NCBI GenBank assembly: GCA_025350425.1
Contig: JANXXW010000491.1
Coordinates: 1 to 15,075, forward strand
Length of the DNA stretch: 15,075 nt
Reading direction: 5' to 3'
DNA from: Rhodospirillales bacterium
GTDB lineage: Bacteria > Pseudomonadota > Alphaproteobacteria > Acetobacterales > Acetobacteraceae
Part shown: in pieces, positions 14,642 to 15,075 of the stretch
Layout of the letters: each line of letters starts with the position of its first letter
How positions within the stretch are numbered: position 1 is the stretch's first letter
Position numbers and translations under genes: made by a program
Notes under the pieces: generated by a model
What the model was told of the DNA's origin: nothing
Database searches by the model: none
What the model saw: the letters and a program-made list of their open reading frames with translations, nothing else

Positions 14642-15075
14642 AACGCCACTCGTTACCACCGTGCATGACGGTCGCCTCCGCGTGGTGGCCGCCGCCGACC
14701 AGGCCGCCTTGGCGATCGGCTTACGGGCCGGGATGCCGCTGGCCAAGGCGCGGACGATGTTGCGCGGGCTGGATACGCGCGAGGCCGACCCGCAGGGCGA
14801 CGCGGCGGCGCTCGCGCGACTTTCAGCCTGGTGCCTGCGGTTCGCGCCGCTAACCTCGCCCGATGCGCCGGACGGGCTATGGATCGACGCCACTGGCTGC
14901 GCCCATCTGTACGGTGGGGAGGCAGCCTTGCTGGGCACGATCCACGGCCGTCTGCGCGTGGCCGGCTTCACGGCGAGGGTGGCGATAGCCGATACGCCAG
15001 GCGCCGCGCACGCCGCCGCACGCTTCGGCGGACAGTCCGAAACCGTGGTCCCACCTGGTGCTGCGCGACAGGCCG
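14541..15075 (+). CDS. imuB: ImuB, catalytically inactive Y-family polymerase homologue (5' part; runs off the window)
   Basis: The first 178 codons of imuB. ImuB is a Y-family polymerase relative that lacks catalytic residues and acts as a hub linking DnaE2 and the sliding clamp. The N-terminus reads MRRIVSVWLPTWPTDRI, where active Y-family polymerases have an Asp-rich motif, so the first metal-binding acid is absent. Further landmarks are VVAAADQAALAIGLRAGMPL (48-67) and DGLWIDATGCAHLYGGE (111-127). The ATG at 14541 has GAGG six bases upstream and overlaps imuA by 101 bp in another frame. dnaE2 would be expected downstream, outside the window. Confidence 0.92.
   Translation, partial: MRRIVSVWLPTWPTDRIRRNYRGSNCSDAAPSPETPLVTTVHDGRLRVVAAADQAALAIGLRAGMPLAKARTMLRGLDTREADPQGDAAALARLSAWCLRFAPLTSPDAPDGLWIDATGCAHLYGGEAALLGTIHGRLRVAGFTARVAIADTPGAAHAAARFGGQSETVVPPGAARQA

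Noticed and set aside
1..15075. CRISPR array, tRNA, rRNA, insertion sequence or phage genes
   Set aside because: No regular spaced repeats, no cloverleaf-like or rRNA-like sequence, and no transposase, integrase or terminal inverted repeats were found on reading both strands.

Overview
The window comes from an alphaproteobacterium. Three things show this: a complete PhyR / NepR / EcfG-type general stress response locus, an alphaproteobacterial LexA box (GTTC-N7-GTTC) in front of imuA-imuB, and an HRXXN-type histidine kinase beside the stress locus. Acetobacteraceae/Rhodospirillales is my best guess from the protein flavour; that narrower placement is inference.

Layout. (1) Positions 1-3295, minus strand: the start of treS and the whole of an unusually long glgE. 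These are two enzymes of the trehalose / maltose-1-phosphate / alpha-glucan pathway and they are 7 bp apart. (2) Positions 3395-6795: the general stress response locus. phyR (minus) diverges from two EcfG-like ECF sigma genes (plus). These are followed by a 56-codon nepR anti-sigma gene and a membrane histidine kinase with almost no extracytoplasmic sensor. A strong terminator-like hairpin lies between the second sigma gene and nepR. (3) Positions 6860-8008: an M20D-type amidohydrolase. (4) Positions 8103-11428: cydD-cydC, overlapping by 4 bp, the ABC exporter of thiols needed for cytochrome bd assembly. (5) Positions 11458-13389, minus strand: a MASE1-PAS-GGDEF diguanylate cyclase, convergent with cydC across a short in-frame duplication. 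(6) Positions 13510-13692: a probable hydrophilic 60-codon reading frame with a good ribosome binding site but a CTG start. (7) Positions 13802-15075: the SOS mutagenesis genes imuA and imuB (imuB runs off the window), behind a LexA box.

How the parts may work together. In the known general stress response, a kinase phosphorylates PhyR, PhyR captures NepR, and EcfG is released to transcribe stress genes. Trehalose/glucan metabolism is a common target, and here glgE-treS lies directly downstream of phyR on the same strand, with a near-consensus EcfG promoter (GGAAC-N16-CGCT) in the gap. The left part of the window (about 1-6800) reads as clearly less GC-rich than the right part, so stress and trehalose genes may have a different history from the cydDC / imuAB side.

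The points most worth a second look are the attenuator-like hairpin in front of nepR, the CTG-started small gene, the catalytically degenerate amylase-like domain on GlgE, and the duplicated tail of the diguanylate cyclase gene. No tRNA, rRNA, IS element or CRISPR array was seen, and no gene-free stretch reaches 300 bases.
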